Source: Gammaproteobacteria bacterium
Lineage (GTDB): Bacteria; Pseudomonadota; Gammaproteobacteria; Steroidobacterales; Steroidobacteraceae
Reading direction: 5' to 3'
NCBI GenBank assembly: GCA_947469285.1
Contig: CANIOW010000007.1
Location: forward strand, 1-64,000
DNA length: 64,000 nt
Shown here: piece by piece, positions 26,441 through 35,394 of the stretch
Layout: the number at the start of each line of letters is the position of its first letter
How positions within the stretch are numbered: position 1 is the stretch's first letter
Position numbers and translations under genes: made by a program
Notes under the pieces: model-generated
What the model was told of the DNA's origin: nothing
The model's input: only the letters and a program-made list of their open reading frames with translations
Database searches by the model: none

Positions 26441-27046
26441 TTAGAAAGGCAGGCCGTGCCGCGCCGCGCCCATGCACAGTAGCATTGGCACCGAGAGCAC
26501 GAAATTGGTACGCGAAGCCAGCATGGCCACCTTGCGCGCCTTGACCTTCTCTTCATCCGTGGCCGGCTTGATGCCGAGAATTTTCTTCTGGTTCGGCCAG
26601 ATGAAGTGCCACACGTTGAAGAGCATGATGGTGCCCAGCCAAGCACCGACGCCCATGGTTTGGTAACCGTCGGCCAGGGTGAACACCTTGTGCAGCGTTA
26701 CGGCTCCACCGTAAGGGGCGGCACCGAACAGCAGGTAGTAAGCCCCGGAAACCCAGGTGACCACCGCCGCCCAGCGGAACCAAAACAGTGCGCGCGGGGC
26801 AACGTATTTGTTGATGCCGGCAGCCCCTGGGCCCCCGGCGTCTGCACCAGCTGCCGCCATGGCGGGCATCTGCACCAGGTTGAAGTAGTAGAGCAGGCCG
26901 ATCCAGCACACGCCAGCCACGAGGTGCAGCGTGCGGAACAGGTTGGCGTGGTCGGGGACGACGCCGCCGGTCAGCACGGCGCTGACGACGATGCCGGCCA
27001 CAATGGCCGTGGTAATGGCACCCTTGACGGTGAGCAGTGGGTTCAT
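26441..27046 (-). CDS. Urate_ox_N (PuuD-like) membrane protein, cytochrome part lacking
   Basis: A 201-residue membrane protein matching the N-terminal membrane domain of PuuD-type urate hydroxylases (PF06181). Signature parts are HLVAGVCWIGLLYYFNLVQ, FRWAAVVTWVSGAYYL, LFNVWHFIWPNQKKILG and a final RTNFVLSVPMLLCM. PuuD proper carries a C-terminal cytochrome c domain; here no CxxCH is present. No purine-catabolism genes are nearby, so a urate role is not supported by context. GGAG/GAGAA lies just before the ATG at 27046. Confidence 0.8.
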   Translation of the reverse strand: MNPLLTVKGAITTAIVAGIVVSAVLTGGVVPDHANLFRTLHLVAGVCWIGLLYYFNLVQMPAMAAAGADAGGPGAAGINKYVAPRALFWFRWAAVVTWVSGAYYLLFGAAPYGGAVTLHKVFTLADGYQTMGVGAWLGTIMLFNVWHFIWPNQKKILGIKPATDEEKVKARKVAMLASRTNFVLSVPMLLCMGAARHGLPF

Positions 27047-27162
27047 CTGGTTCTCCCTGGGAAACGGTAGGCGGTGCGCCCGGAGTGGGGAGCCGAGTGG
27101 CCGGCAGGGGGCAGCTTGGAGCAGCCCCTACTGGACATGCCGTCTCCCCGATCAACGGCGCA

Positions 27163-27191
27163 TTGAAGGATAGGCGGCGCACCCCCATAAT
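27163..27191 (+). promoter_or_regulatory. Candidate promoter of DUF1289-grxD
   Basis: TTGAAG (27163-27168), 17-bp spacer, CATAAT (27186-27191), about 40 bp before the GTG of the DUF1289 gene. Confidence 0.55.
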
Positions 27192-27231
27192 TCAACCCGT
27201 CCGCTCGATCTATTGGCAGGAGTTATCCAGA

Positions 27232-27444
27232 GTGTCTGTTTTCCAGCCCGTCCTCAGGGCCGCGCCTCGCTCCCCCTGTGTGAATGTGTGTACGCTAGAC
27301 GGCCACGACACCTGCATGGGCTGTTTTCGCACGCGAGCCGAAATTACCGGTTGGGTACGGGCGAGTGCAGAGCAGCAGTGGGCCATCGTCACTGCCTCCG
27401 AGGTGCGGCGCCGTGGTGTGGCCGTTGGCAGTGTCTTGCCCTGA
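27232..27444 (+). CDS. DUF1289 family protein
   Basis: A 70-residue protein with the DUF1289 core SPCVNVCTLDGHDTCMGCFRT, four cysteines in C-x3-C-x7-C-x2-C, followed by EITGWVRASAEQQWAIV. The cysteines suggest metal or Fe-S binding, which is not proven for the family. The start is a GTG at 27232 with AGGAG nine bases upstream. grxD follows after 21 bp, so the two are likely one operon, which fits a role near Fe-S or redox handling. Confidence 0.82.
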   Translation: MSVFQPVLRAAPRSPCVNVCTLDGHDTCMGCFRTRAEITGWVRASAEQQWAIVTASEVRRRGVAVGSVLP

Positions 27445-27465
27445 ATGTCTTATTAGGAGTTTTCC

Positions 27466-27795
27466 ATGCTGAACGAAGCAGTCCGCAACCGTATTGAGTC
27501 TCATTTGGCGGCTTCGCCTGTGGTGCTGTTTATGAAAGGTTCGCCCGATTTTCCGCAATGCGGCTTTTCCGCGCAGGTGGTAGCGGCGTTGCGTGCCTGC
27601 GACGCCGGTTTTCGTCACGTCAACATCTTTGAAGACCCCGAGCTACGCGAAGGCCTGAAAGAATATTCGCAGTGGCCCACCTACCCGCAGCTCTACGTGA
27701 AAGGCGAGCTGCTGGGTGGCTGTGACATTCTGCTGCAGATGTTCCGCAGCGGCGAACTGAAGACCGCGCTGCAGGAAGCTGGCGCTACCGCTTAA
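27466..27795 (+). CDS. grxD: Monothiol glutaredoxin (Grx4 type)
   Basis: CGFS-type glutaredoxin that carries a 2Fe-2S cluster with glutathione and delivers it to target proteins. The 109 residues include VVLFMKGSPDFPQCGFSAQVV, WPTYPQLYVKGELLGGCDI (glutathione-binding TYPQLY and GGCD). AGGAG lies seven bases before ATG 27466. It follows DUF1289. Confidence 0.96.
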   Translation: MLNEAVRNRIESHLAASPVVLFMKGSPDFPQCGFSAQVVAALRACDAGFRHVNIFEDPELREGLKEYSQWPTYPQLYVKGELLGGCDILLQMFRSGELKTALQEAGATA

Positions 27796-27805
27796 AGTGC
27801 TCTGA

Positions 27806-27826
27806 GAGCGGGTTGCAGGCCCGCTC
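27806..27826 (+). terminator. Weak hairpin after grxD
   Basis: GAGCGGG (27806-27812) pairs with CCCGCTC (27820-27826) around a 7-base loop; only GTTC follows, so there is no real U tract. A second palindrome, CCTGCCGCGGCAGG, follows at 27830-27843. It lies between convergent grxD and rnt. Confidence 0.35.
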
Positions 27827-27864
27827 GTTCCTGCCGCGGCAGGCAGACGCCGGGTTGGCTGCGG

Positions 27865-28557
27865 TTATTCGGCGCTGGGTTCCAGCAGCGGGTTGCCCTC
27901 GGGTTCGGCACCGCGCCGCGCCCGTTGCCGTTCGAGGCCCGCTTCGAACAGCGGACGGAACTGGTTGCAGATCGTGCAAAACAGGTCGGCAGTGCGCTGT
28001 GCGTCATATGAAGCCGAATGCGCGGCTTCTTCATCCCAATCCAGCCCCGCAGCAATGGCCGCGCGTGCCAGCACCGTCTGGCCAAAGGCTACGCCGGCCA
28101 GTGTTGCGGTATCAAAACTACTGAAGGGATGAAACGGGCTGCGCTTGATGCCGCAGCGTCCGATCGCTGAATTCAGAAACCCCAAGTCAAAGGAGCTGTT
28201 GTGTCCAACCAGGATGGCGCGCGTGCAACCGTGCTCTTTCACCGCCTTCCGTACCTCGGTGAAGATGCGATCTAGCGCGTCTTTCTCCGGAATGGCGGGG
28301 CGCAACGGATGGTGCGGGTCGATGCCGTTGACGGCGAGCGAGGCGGCTTCCATATTGGCGCCGGGAAATGGCTGCACGTGGAAACGGTGGGTTTCACCAC
28401 GCCGGATCACGCCAGCTTCATCCATCTCGAGTAGTACTGCCGCTATTTCCAGCAGTGCGTCGGTCTTCGCGTTGAAGCCGCCAGTTTCCAGATCGACCAC
28501 CACGGGGAGAAAACCGCGAAAGCGTCGCCCGAGAGCGGTGGGGGAGTCGATGGCCAT
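27865..28557 (-). CDS. rnt: Ribonuclease T
   Basis: DEDD-family 3'-5' exoribonuclease that trims tRNA and stable RNA 3' ends. The 230-residue protein has VVDLETGGF (Exo I), [10 protein letters not shown] (Exo II) and [14 protein letters not shown] (Exo III, DEDDh). ATG 28557 overlaps the pyrC stop as ATGA, which decides the start over a GTG at 28566. pyrC-rnt is the usual Pseudomonas-like order. Confidence 0.96.
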   Translation of the reverse strand: MAIDSPTALGRRFRGFLPVVVDLETGGFNAKTDALLEIAAVLLEMDEAGVIRRGETHRFHVQPFPGANMEAASLAVNGIDPHHPLRPAIPEKDALDRIFTEVRKAVKEHGCTRAILVGHNSSFDLGFLNSAIGRCGIKRSPFHPFSSFDTATLAGVAFGQTVLARAAIAAGLDWDEEAAHSASYDAQRTADLFCTICNQFRPLFEAGLERQRARRGAEPEGNPLLEPSAE

Positions 28558-29603
28558 CAAGTACACACTCCACTAACGATATCCCAGCCGATGGTTTCAC
28601 CTGCTCGGTAGGGGACCAGTTCGCCACCGGCGAACGGGTAACTGGCCGGCGGCGACCAGTCGGTGCGACGCAGGGTGAGGCTGGCCGTGTTGTGCGGCAG
28701 CCCGTAGAAATCGGCGCCAAATTGGCTGGCAAAACCTTCCAGACGATCGAGTTTTCCCACGGCTGCAAAGGCTTCGGCATACAGTTCTATGCCTGCATGT
28801 GCCGAATACACACCGGCACAGCCGCAGGCGTGTTCCTTCAGGTGCCGGGCATGTGGAGCGCTGTCAGTGCCGAGGAAGAACTTGCTGCTGCCGCTGGTGG
28901 CAGCGTCGAGCAAGGCTTCACGGTCGTGTTCCCGCTTGAGCACGGGTAGGCAATAAAGGTGTGGGCGCAGGCCGCCACGGAACATGTCGGTGCGGTTATG
29001 CAGTAGATGTTGTGGCGTGAGCGTGGCAGCTACTTTGGGTCCTTGAGCGCGCACGAATTGCACCGCTTCGCGGGTGGTGGCATGTTCGAACACCAGACGC
29101 AGTTGCGGGAACCGCCGCACCAGTGGCTGCGCCACCCGTTCAATGAATACGCGTTCACGGTCGAACACGTCGACGTCACTGTCGGTCACTTCGCCATGGA
29201 CGAGGAACGGCACGCCGCGCTCTTCCATCCGCTCGAGCACGGGGTAGACACGAACCAAATCAGTGACGCCGGCATCGGAATTGGTGGTGGCCCCTGCCGG
29301 GTAGTACTTAAAGCCAATGATTCCGTCGGTGTCCGCGGCGCGGTCCACTTCCGTGATGGGCGTGTTGTCAGTGAGATAAAGCGCCATCAGTGGCGTGAAA
29401 TTGCAGTCCGGCGGTAGGGCTGCATGGATGCGCGAACGGTAAGCGAGGGCGGCGCTGACAGTGGTGACCGGCGGCTTCAGGTTCGGCATGATGACAGCCC
29501 GACCGAAGCGGCGAGCGGTGTGCAGCACCACATCGCGCAGGGCTTCGCCGTCGCGCAGGTGCAGGTGCCAGTCGTCCGGTCGAGTGATCGTCAGCAGATC
29601 CAT
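28557..29603 (-). CDS. pyrC: Dihydroorotase
   Basis: Zinc enzyme of pyrimidine synthesis that cyclises carbamoyl aspartate. The 348 residues include [10 protein letters not shown] (zinc His), [23 protein letters not shown] (carboxylated Lys), [14 protein letters not shown] and GTDSAPH (catalytic Asp), matching the E. coli class II type of 347 residues. It is translationally coupled to rnt and follows the M17 peptidase gene by 14 bp. Confidence 0.97.
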   Translation of the reverse strand: MDLLTITRPDDWHLHLRDGEALRDVVLHTARRFGRAVIMPNLKPPVTTVSAALAYRSRIHAALPPDCNFTPLMALYLTDNTPITEVDRAADTDGIIGFKYYPAGATTNSDAGVTDLVRVYPVLERMEERGVPFLVHGEVTDSDVDVFDRERVFIERVAQPLVRRFPQLRLVFEHATTREAVQFVRAQGPKVAATLTPQHLLHNRTDMFRGGLRPHLYCLPVLKREHDREALLDAATSGSSKFFLGTDSAPHARHLKEHACGCAGVYSAHAGIELYAEAFAAVGKLDRLEGFASQFGADFYGLPHNTASLTLRRTDWSPPASYPFAGGELVPYRAGETIGWDIVSGVCT

Positions 29604-29617
29604 GAAACGTCCTTGCG

Positions 29618-31174
29618 TCAGGCTTTAGCGTTAGGCGTCGCGGTCAGTGAGCGCAGCAAGCTGCGGTCTTGGAGCAGAGCGGTGGCATAGCGCACGCCGA
29701 AGCCAGTGATGTCAGTGGTGATATGAGCCAGGCCGCTGGTCCGTGTGGCCGGTGCGAGATCGAGGTGGATCCATGGCAAGCCGGCTCCGACAAAACGCTG
29801 CAGGAAACGCGCAGCGTAGATATGGTCGCCCTTGCCATCGATGGGGCACTGGATGACATCAGCCACTTTGGATTCCAGCTCGGTGTCGAAGTCGGCATCT
29901 AGCGGAAAACACCAGACGCGCTCGCCGCTCAGACGGCCTACGGCTTCCAGTGCGTCACGTTCGCCCAGGCGGTTGGTGAATAGGCCCGCGTAACGCTCTG
30001 TTAGGGCGCCGATACAAGCGCCAGTTAGCGTGGCGAAATCGACCAGCAAAGCCGGGCGGGTGCGTGAGGCCAGCGCTAAAGCATCGGCCAGTAACATGCG
30101 CCCCTCGGCATCGGTGTGGATGACCTGGATGCTGGTGCCGTTGGCTGCCACCACCACGTCTTGCGGTTTATAGGCATTCGCTGCCAGGTGGTTTTCCGCC
30201 AGCGCCAGCCAAGCATCCACCGGGTCGCCGTGGTTCAGTTCCGTGAGCGCCTGCAAGGTGCCAAGGGTCACGGCGCTGCCGGCCATGTCGGTGTGCATGT
30301 CGAGCATGCTGCGGTGGGGTTTGAGATTCACGCCGCCGGTGTCGAAACACACGCCCTTGCCCACTAAAGCCACGGGGGCCAGGGCGCGGCTGCCGCGTTT
30401 TTGCGCCAGTGGCGCTTTGCCCCGCGGACGATAGCGCACGCGGAGCAAACAGGCATCGGCCGCGGCATTGCCTTGCGCTACTGCCAGAAAGGCGCCGGCG
30501 CCGGCACGTTTCAAGGCGCGCTCATCTTGCACCGTGCAGGTCCAGCCATGGCGTTTGGCCAGTGCTGCCACGCGGCGACGATAGAGTGCTGGCGTCAGGT
30601 GGTTGCCGGGTAGTGCCGTCAGCCAGCGACTGAGCGCCGCGCCGCGTTCGACGGCTTGCACCTGTCGCAGCATCGCCAAGCCCAACCCGACCAGTACCGC
30701 TACGGGCTCCACGGAACGGCGCGGCCCCGGCGTGGTCCGCAAGCTGGGCGGCGGATAACGTGAGGCTACCCAAGCCGACCACAGGGCTTCGCGTGCGTGG
30801 TCGTTGCCGCCACAGAGGACGACTTCATCGAGCGCCAGCTGGCTGGCGCTCTGCACCAATCTTCCGGCTTGCGTGAGCGCGTCGAAGGGGGTGGCATTGC
30901 CCTCTAGTACGGCGAGATGCAGGCTGGCCGCCTGACGGCCAATCACGGCCGTGAAACTCAGTGGGCCAGGGGTGCGGCTGCCGGCAGTGCGCACATGGGC
31001 GAGCCAGTGCCGCAGGGCATCCCCGCCGGCGGGTGTCAGCGCGTTGGTGAGTTCCTCTGGTGTACCGAGCAGCAACAGCGCACGCCTAGCGGCACCACGG
31101 CAGGCGCTGCCGAGGGTGCTGGCGCGGCGGTGGGCGATGTCCGGCAGGACCGGCAGGAGAGGGAGGCTGGCCAT
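29618..31174 (-). CDS. M17 leucyl aminopeptidase family protein
   Basis: A 518-residue cytosolic metallopeptidase. The conserved C-terminal half has [43 protein letters not shown] (metal ligands and the NTDAEGR-type motif, here HTDAEGR) and [14 protein letters not shown]. The N-terminal third is variable and longer than in PepA. It is closer to PepB/PepA-like family members than to PepA itself. It sits upstream of pyrC on the same strand, divergent from aceE. Confidence 0.9.
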   Translation of the reverse strand: MASLPLLPVLPDIAHRRASTLGSACRGAARRALLLLGTPEELTNALTPAGGDALRHWLAHVRTAGSRTPGPLSFTAVIGRQAASLHLAVLEGNATPFDALTQAGRLVQSASQLALDEVVLCGGNDHAREALWSAWVASRYPPPSLRTTPGPRRSVEPVAVLVGLGLAMLRQVQAVERGAALSRWLTALPGNHLTPALYRRRVAALAKRHGWTCTVQDERALKRAGAGAFLAVAQGNAAADACLLRVRYRPRGKAPLAQKRGSRALAPVALVGKGVCFDTGGVNLKPHRSMLDMHTDMAGSAVTLGTLQALTELNHGDPVDAWLALAENHLAANAYKPQDVVVAANGTSIQVIHTDAEGRMLLADALALASRTRPALLVDFATLTGACIGALTERYAGLFTNRLGERDALEAVGRLSGERVWCFPLDADFDTELESKVADVIQCPIDGKGDHIYAARFLQRFVGAGLPWIHLDLAPATRTSGLAHITTDITGFGVRYATALLQDRSLLRSLTATPNAKA

Positions 31175-31286
31175 ACGGCCGCACAGTGTGCCTGAAAGTG
31201 GCGTGGTTCGCCCACTCGTCCGTTCGTCGCTTGCCGACGGCGCAGGCCGCAGCGCCGCGGCGGCGGCTATCTCAGTTGGGACGCGC

Positions 31287-31292
31287 TACAAT
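31287..31292 (+). promoter_or_regulatory. Possible -10 box upstream of aceE
   Basis: TACAAT at 31287-31292 lies in the 190-bp divergent region before aceE, giving a leader of about 65 nt; no good -35 is seen. A TTGACT at 31298-31303 with TATTTG 16 bp on is an alternative. Confidence 0.3.
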
Positions 31293-31364
31293 GCTCTTTG
31301 ACTAACGTTGTCAGCCTACTATTTGGCTGTTTTCGTGCTGATTGACTGCTTGCCGAGGGGGCCC

Positions 31365-34031
31365 ATGACTGACCCGACAAAATTGCCGGACCTGGATCCG
31401 GCCGAGACGCAGGACTGGCTTGAATCCATCGAAGGCGTGCTGCAGGTCCACGGCAAGGAACGCGCCCACTTCTTGATCGAACGCCTGATCGACTATGCGC
31501 GGCGCAGCGGCGCCTACCTGCCCTACACCCCAAACACCGCCTATGTGAACACCATTGGTGTGGAACGCGAAAAGCCGTATCCCGGTGATCGCGCCTTAGA
31601 GCGTCGTCTGGAAGCCTATTTGCGTTGGAACGCCATGGCCATGGTGGTCGCGGCGAACCGGCAAAACAGTGAATATGGTGGTCACATTTCCACCTATGCC
31701 TCGTCCGCCACCCTCTACGAAGTCGGGTTCAACCATTTCTGGCGCGCGCCTACGGCGGAGAACGGCGTTGGCGATCTGCTTTACGTGCAGGGTCATTCAA
31801 GCCCCGGCATCTATGCGCGAGCTTATCTTGAAGGCCGCTTAACCGACAGCCAGTTGCGGCACTTCCGCCAGGAAGTGGGTGGACAGGGCCTGTCGTCCTA
31901 TCCGCATCCATGGCTGATGCCGAACTTTTGGCAGTTCCCCACCGTCTCGATGGGGCTAGGTCCCATGATGGGTATCTATCAGGCACGCTTCATGCGTTAC
32001 CTGGAGAACCGTGGTTTGGCGCCGCATTCCGACCGTAAAGTGTGGTGTTTCCTTGGCGACGGGGAAATGGATGAGCCTGAATCGATGGGTGCGCTCACCA
32101 TGCCGGTGCGCGAGAAGCTCGACAATCTGGTGTTTGTCGTCAACTGCAATTTGCAGCGACTCGACGGTCCGGTACGCGGTAACGGCAAGATTATCCAGGA
32201 GTTGGAGGCGGCGTTTTTGGGCGCTGGCTGGAATGTCATCAAGGTGTTATGGGGCGGCCGTTGGGACCCGCTACTGGCGCGCGACACTAACGGCGCGCTG
32301 CGTCGTTTGATGGAAGAGTGTGTCGATGGTGAATACCAGAACTTCAAACAGAAGGGTGGGGCGTATACCCGCGAGCACTTTTTCGGAAAATATCCAGAGT
32401 TGCGCGAGATGGTCGCCAATCTGAGTGACGAGGAAATCTGGCGACTGCAGCGCGGTGGCCACGATTCAACGAAAGTCTGGAATGCCTATGCTGCGGCGAT
32501 GGCTCATCAAGGCACGCCCACGGTGATTTTGGCGCATACGGTGAAGGGGTTCGGTATGGGCAAAGCTGGCGAAGGCCAGAACACCGCCCATCAGCAAAAG
32601 AAGCTGGACGAGGAAGCGCTGCATGCCTTCCGTGATCGCTTCAATATTCCGGTGAGCGACGAGGAGATTTCCCAGCTGCCATTCCGTCGCCCAGCGGAAG
32701 ACAGCCCGGAGATGCAGTACCTGCGCGCGAAGCGTGCCGCGCTGGGCGGCTCTCTGCCGGCCCGTGTCGTTTCTACCCAACGCCTGGCGGTGCCGGCGCT
32801 AGAGGCCTTTCAGGGCCTGCTCGATTCGAGTGGTGACCGTGAAATCTCCACCACTATGGCTTTTGTGCGCCTGCTGGGGGTGTTGCTGAAGGACAAGGAG
32901 TTCGGTCCGCACGTGGTGCCGATAGTCCCCGACGAAGCGCGTACCTTTGGCATGGAGGGCTTGTTCCGGCAAATTGGAATCTATTCCAGCGCTGGACAAT
33001 TGTATACGCCGCAAGATGCGGAGCAGTTGCTGTACTACCGTGAGGACAAGAAGGGGCAGATTCTTGAAGAGGGCATCAACGAAGCGGGTGCCATCTGCTC
33101 GTGGATTGCTGCCGGCAGCTCCTACGCCAATCACGGCATCCCAATGGTGCCTTTTTACATCTACTACTCGATGTTCGGCTTCCAGCGCGTAGGGGACTTT
33201 ATCTGGGCCGCAGCAGACCAACAGGTGAAGGGTTTCCTGCTGGGTGCCACGGCGGGACGTACCACGCTGTCCGGCGAAGGTTTGCAGCACCAAGACGGAC
33301 ACAGCCACTTGTTGGCGAGCACGGTTCCAAGCTGCGTGGCTTACGACCCGTGTTATGCCTACGAGCTGGCAGTCATCGTGCAGGACGGCTTGCGCCGCAT
33401 GTACGGCGAAGGCGAGAGCGTTTTCTATTACCTGACGGTGATGAACGAAAACTACCTGCATCCCGCCATGCCAGATGGGGCGCAGCCGGGAATTTTGCGC
33501 GGAATGTATGCGCTGCAGATGGGTGGCAAGGGTAAATTGCGCGCACGTCTGCTCGGCAGCGGCACTATCCTGCGTGAAGTGCTAGCGGCCGCCGACATGC
33601 TGCACGAAGACTTTGGTATCCAGGTGGATGTCTATAGCGTCACCAGCTTCAGCGAGCTGCGGCGTGAGGCGCTGGAGGCAGAGCGCTGGAACCTGTTGCA
33701 TCCAGAAGCAGCACCACGCGTGCCGTACATCGAGGATTTACTGGCCACGGGCGTCGGTCCGGTGGTGGCCGCCACAGATTACATGCGTAGTGTCCCTGAC
33801 CAAGTGCGCCAGTGGATCCCAGCGCGTTATGTGACGCTGGGCACGGATGGTTTCGGTCGCAGTGACTCGCGTGCTCAGTTGCGGCATCACTTCGAAGTGG
33901 ATCGTCGCTACGTGGCGTTGGCAGCACTTAAAGCGCTGGCGGATGACGGCTTGATCGACGCCAGCACGGTGTCGCAGTCGATTGCGCGCTACGGCATCAA
34001 TCCTGAAAAACCCAGCCCGATCTTGAGCTGA
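31365..34031 (+). CDS. aceE: Pyruvate dehydrogenase E1 (homodimeric type)
   Basis: ThDP-dependent E1 decarboxylates pyruvate and acetylates the lipoyl groups of E2. The 888-residue protein has the AceE N-terminus TQDWLESIEGVLQVHG, QGHSSPGIYARAYLEGR, the ThDP-binding GDGEMDEPES...NCNLQRLDGPVRGN and the C-terminal VTDY-like ATDYMRSVPDQVRQW. ATG 31365 is preceded by GAGGGGG. It starts the aceE-aceF-lpd operon, with 10 bp to aceF. Confidence 0.98.
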   Translation: MTDPTKLPDLDPAETQDWLESIEGVLQVHGKERAHFLIERLIDYARRSGAYLPYTPNTAYVNTIGVEREKPYPGDRALERRLEAYLRWNAMAMVVAANRQNSEYGGHISTYASSATLYEVGFNHFWRAPTAENGVGDLLYVQGHSSPGIYARAYLEGRLTDSQLRHFRQEVGGQGLSSYPHPWLMPNFWQFPTVSMGLGPMMGIYQARFMRYLENRGLAPHSDRKVWCFLGDGEMDEPESMGALTMPVREKLDNLVFVVNCNLQRLDGPVRGNGKIIQELEAAFLGAGWNVIKVLWGGRWDPLLARDTNGALRRLMEECVDGEYQNFKQKGGAYTREHFFGKYPELREMVANLSDEEIWRLQRGGHDSTKVWNAYAAAMAHQGTPTVILAHTVKGFGMGKAGEGQNTAHQQKKLDEEALHAFRDRFNIPVSDEEISQLPFRRPAEDSPEMQYLRAKRAALGGSLPARVVSTQRLAVPALEAFQGLLDSSGDREISTTMAFVRLLGVLLKDKEFGPHVVPIVPDEARTFGMEGLFRQIGIYSSAGQLYTPQDAEQLLYYREDKKGQILEEGINEAGAICSWIAAGSSYANHGIPMVPFYIYYSMFGFQRVGDFIWAAADQQVKGFLLGATAGRTTLSGEGLQHQDGHSHLLASTVPSCVAYDPCYAYELAVIVQDGLRRMYGEGESVFYYLTVMNENYLHPAMPDGAQPGILRGMYALQMGGKGKLRARLLGSGTILREVLAAADMLHEDFGIQVDVYSVTSFSELRREALEAERWNLLHPEAAPRVPYIEDLLATGVGPVVAATDYMRSVPDQVRQWIPARYVTLGTDGFGRSDSRAQLRHHFEVDRRYVALAALKALADDGLIDASTVSQSIARYGINPEKPSPILS

Positions 34032-34041
34032 GGAGTACGCC

Positions 34042-35394
34042 ATGAGCCATGTTGTGGAAGTGCGCATCCCTGATCTAGGCGGTGCCTCCGGCGTCAAAGT
34101 TATCGAGTGGCTGGTGGCCGTGGGTGACACGGTGGCGCTGGAGCAGCCCTTGCTCACATTGGAGAGCGAGAAGGCGACGCTCGATGTGCCATCGCCTGTC
34201 GCGGGCAAGGTGCTGACCCTGCATGTTGCAACGGGAGCCAATGCCGGCGAGGGCACGCTAGTGGCGACGGTGGCCGCCGCCGATGTCCCCGCCTCGCCAC
34301 TGGTCGAAGCGAGCTCGCTCGCGGTGCCCAGGCCGTTATCTGCGGCACCGTCGCCTGCGACACCGGTGTCGTTACCGGCGTCAGTTGCGTCTTTGCCCGC
34401 GGCTGAAAGCGTGAGCGTGCCAGCGCCCCCCCTCTTGCCGACCACCTTACCCTCGATTAACGAAGTGAGTTTCTCCAAGGCCCACGCCAGTCCCTCGGTG
34501 CGACGCTTTGCGCGGGAACTGGGCGTTGATCTTGGGCAGGTCCGTGGCAGCGGTGTGAAAGCCCGCATCACGCACGAAGACGTCAAAGGCTGGGTGAAAC
34601 AACGGCTGTCGGGAGCTGCAGACCGTGGTGCCACAGCCGCGGCTAGCGCCAACTGGCCGCGGGTGCCAACGGCCGACTTTGCCATCTTCGGACCCGTGAG
34701 CGTGCAGCCGCTGACGCGTATCCAGCGCATCAGCGGGCCACGCTTACACGCCAGCTGGGTGAACCTGCCGCATGTCACACAGTTTGATCAGGCGGATATC
34801 ACGGCGCTGGAGGCCACGCGGCACCAGTTACAGGACGCAGCGGCCAAGCGTGGGGTCAAGCTAACGCCGTTGGCGTTTGTTATCCGCGCCTGTGCACGCG
34901 TGATTGCGCAGTACCCGAAATTTGCCTCATCGCTCGATAGTACGGGCGAAAATCTGGTCTACAAGCAGTACCTGCATATTGGTTTCGCTGCGGACACGCC
35001 CGGCGGGTTGGTGGTGCCGGTGATTCGCGACGCTGACCGTAAAGACGTGTACGCGCTGGCAGGTGAACTCGCGGAGTTATCTGCCAAGGCGCGCGCCGGG
35101 AAACTGAAGGTCACCGACATGCAAGGTGGGTGTTTTACCATCAGTTCACTCGGTGGTATTGGTGGCACGCTGTTCACACCCATCATCAACGCGCCTGAAG
35201 TGGCGATTCTCGGGGTGTCGAAGAGTGCTCATCAACCACACTGGGATGGTGCCCAGTTTGTGCCACGGCTGATGTTGCCCCTGTCTTTGTCGTATGACCA
35301 TCGGGTGATTGATGGTGCGGAAGGCGCCCGTTTCACCACGGCGCTCGCGGCGCAGCTGGCGGATGTCGCAGGATTACTGGAGGCGTTGCCTTGA
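34042..35394 (+). CDS. aceF: Dihydrolipoamide acetyltransferase (PDH E2), one lipoyl domain
   Basis: A 450-residue E2. Residues 1-75 are a single lipoyl domain with LESEKATLDVPS (lipoylated Lys), then a long Pro/Ala/Ser linker, a peripheral subunit-binding domain (ASPSVRRFARELGVDLGQVRGSGVKARI) and the catalytic domain ending SYDHRVIDGAEGARF (catalytic His). E. coli AceF has three lipoyl domains; here there is one. It overlaps lpd by TTGA. Confidence 0.97.
   Translation: MSHVVEVRIPDLGGASGVKVIEWLVAVGDTVALEQPLLTLESEKATLDVPSPVAGKVLTLHVATGANAGEGTLVATVAAADVPASPLVEASSLAVPRPLSAAPSPATPVSLPASVASLPAAESVSVPAPPLLPTTLPSINEVSFSKAHASPSVRRFARELGVDLGQVRGSGVKARITHEDVKGWVKQRLSGAADRGATAAASANWPRVPTADFAIFGPVSVQPLTRIQRISGPRLHASWVNLPHVTQFDQADITALEATRHQLQDAAAKRGVKLTPLAFVIRACARVIAQYPKFASSLDSTGENLVYKQYLHIGFAADTPGGLVVPVIRDADRKDVYALAGELAELSAKARAGKLKVTDMQGGCFTISSLGGIGGTLFTPIINAPEVAILGVSKSAHQPHWDGAQFVPRLMLPLSLSYDHRVIDGAEGARFTTALAAQLADVAGLLEALP

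Noticed and set aside
27830-27843. CCTGCCGCGGCAGG palindrome after grxD
   Set aside because: No T run and too short a loop for a good hairpin; possibly chance in GC-rich DNA.
29618-31174. Calling the M17 peptidase pepA
   Set aside because: The N-terminal third does not match PepA and the HTDAEGR variant fits other members, so no symbol was given.
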